DNA from: Hyphomicrobiaceae bacterium
GTDB lineage: Bacteria; Pseudomonadota; Alphaproteobacteria; Rhizobiales; Hyphomicrobiaceae
DNA: 7,363 nt
Assembly: GCA_013214245.1 (NCBI GenBank)
Contig: JABSQE010000175.1
Location: forward strand, 1-7,363
Reading direction: 5' to 3'
This document shows positions 6,873-7,363 of the stretch, piece by piece. Each line of letters opens with the position of its first letter. The stretch's first letter is position 1. The notes beneath the pieces were generated by a model. The model was not told where the DNA came from and did no database searches. It saw only the letters and a program-made list of their open reading frames with translations. The translations under genes and the position numbers were made by a program.

Positions 6873-7363
6873 ATGGATATCCGGGCCGCTGAGATCTCCT
6901 CGATTCTCAAAGAGCAGATCAGAAATTTTGGTCAAGAGGCAGAAGTCTCTGAAATAGGTCAAGTGCTGTCAGTTGGCGACGGCATAGCTCGCGTCCATGG
7001 CTTGGACAATATACAAGCCGGTGAGATGGTTGAATTCTCTGATGGTTTGCAGGGCATGGCTCTAAATCTTGAAGCCGATAATGTCGGTGTCGTTATTTTT
7101 GGTGATGACCGCAGTATACAAGAGGGAGCTACTGTAAAAAGGTCTGGTGCGATTGTAGAGGTTCCTGTTGGTATGGGCCTATTAGGTCGCGTTGTAGATG
7201 GGCTAGGTAACCCTATTGATGGAAAGGGTCCAATAGATAGCAAAGAAAAGAGACGCGTTGATGTAAAAGCACCAGGAATATTGCCTCGTAAATCTGTTCA
7301 CGAGCCAATGGCAACTGGTTTAAAAGCTGTTGATGCATTGATACCAATTGGTCGTGGTCAACG
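6873..7363 (+). CDS. atpA: F1F0 ATP synthase subunit alpha (partial, 3' end beyond window)
   Basis: AtpA is the non-catalytic nucleotide-binding subunit of the F1 head. The window holds 163 complete codons of about 510. The translation begins MDIRAAEISSILKEQIRNF, the standard N-terminal helix. The beta-barrel domain follows with VGDGIARVHGLDNIQAGEMVEF (34-55), then LNLEADNVGVVIFGDD, VPVGMGLLGRVVDGLGNPIDGKGPI and APGILPRKSVHEPMATGLKAVDALIPIGRGQR. The sequence stops just before the Walker A loop (normally GDRQTGKT). The ATG directly abuts the atpH TAA, and AAGAGG at 6859-6864, inside the end of atpH, gives a ribosome site eight bases upstream, so this start is well supported. atpG, atpD and atpC would be expected to follow. 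The assignment is very secure; the gene is cut only by the window edge. Confidence 0.97.
   Translation, partial: MDIRAAEISSILKEQIRNFGQEAEVSEIGQVLSVGDGIARVHGLDNIQAGEMVEFSDGLQGMALNLEADNVGVVIFGDDRSIQEGATVKRSGAIVEVPVGMGLLGRVVDGLGNPIDGKGPIDSKEKRRVDVKAPGILPRKSVHEPMATGLKAVDALIPIGRGQ

Noticed and set aside
6959..7243. 94-codon open frame on the - strand, rich in Pro, Ser and Thr
   Set aside because: It lies wholly inside atpA on the opposite strand; its open frame follows from atpA codon pattern.
1..7363. tRNA, rRNA, CRISPR array, insertion sequence, prophage or defence/toxin system
   Set aside because: No T-arm or anticodon-arm patterns, no regularly spaced repeats, no transposase or integrase motifs, and no unfamiliar multigene cassette were found on either strand.

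Overview
The window looks like chromosomal DNA from an AT-rich alphaproteobacterium with unusually loose gene packing. Three things point to Alphaproteobacteria. GatB and TrmFO have alphaproteobacterial-style sequences (for example the GatB block GATGDWEVVIGLEVHAQV). tRNA m5U54 methylation by the folate enzyme TrmFO is typical of the group. The ATP synthase F1 genes start directly with atpH-atpA, with no F0 genes (atpB/E/F) just upstream, which is the split arrangement found in this class. About a third of the window carries no recognisable gene, although the genes themselves are intact. That combination suggests a host-restricted, reducing genome. A Rhodospirillales-like symbiont such as 'Candidatus Endolissoclinum' would fit, but this is an inference from composition and gene style, not an identification.

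Layout: 1-618 is an AT-rich spacer with no convincing gene. 619-2076 (+) is trmFO. 2077-2679 is a gene-free spacer between the converging ends of trmFO and the next gene. 2680-3549 (-) is a MipA/OmpV-family outer-membrane protein. 3550-3682 is the divergent intergenic region, containing a perfect 7-bp dyad. 3683-5161 (+) is gatB. 5162-6293 is a 1.1-kb gene-free spacer containing one good hairpin. 6294-6872 (+) is atpH. 6873-7363 (+) is the first third of atpA, running off the end of the window.

Apart from the outer-membrane protein, the genes are housekeeping: tRNA base modification (TrmFO), tRNA-dependent Gln/Asn formation (GatB) and ATP synthesis (AtpH, AtpA). Only atpH-atpA is a visible operon (TAA immediately followed by ATG, with the atpA ribosome binding site inside atpH). 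The other genes stand alone, each separated by long spacers. I see no tRNA, rRNA, CRISPR array, insertion sequence, phage gene or defence/toxin cassette, and no evidence of a new multigene system. The things most worth a second look are the large spacers (decayed genes or unannotated RNAs), the hairpin with two competing pairings at 5404-5436, the dyad in the gatB/mipA control region, and an outer-membrane protein kept in an otherwise minimal neighbourhood.
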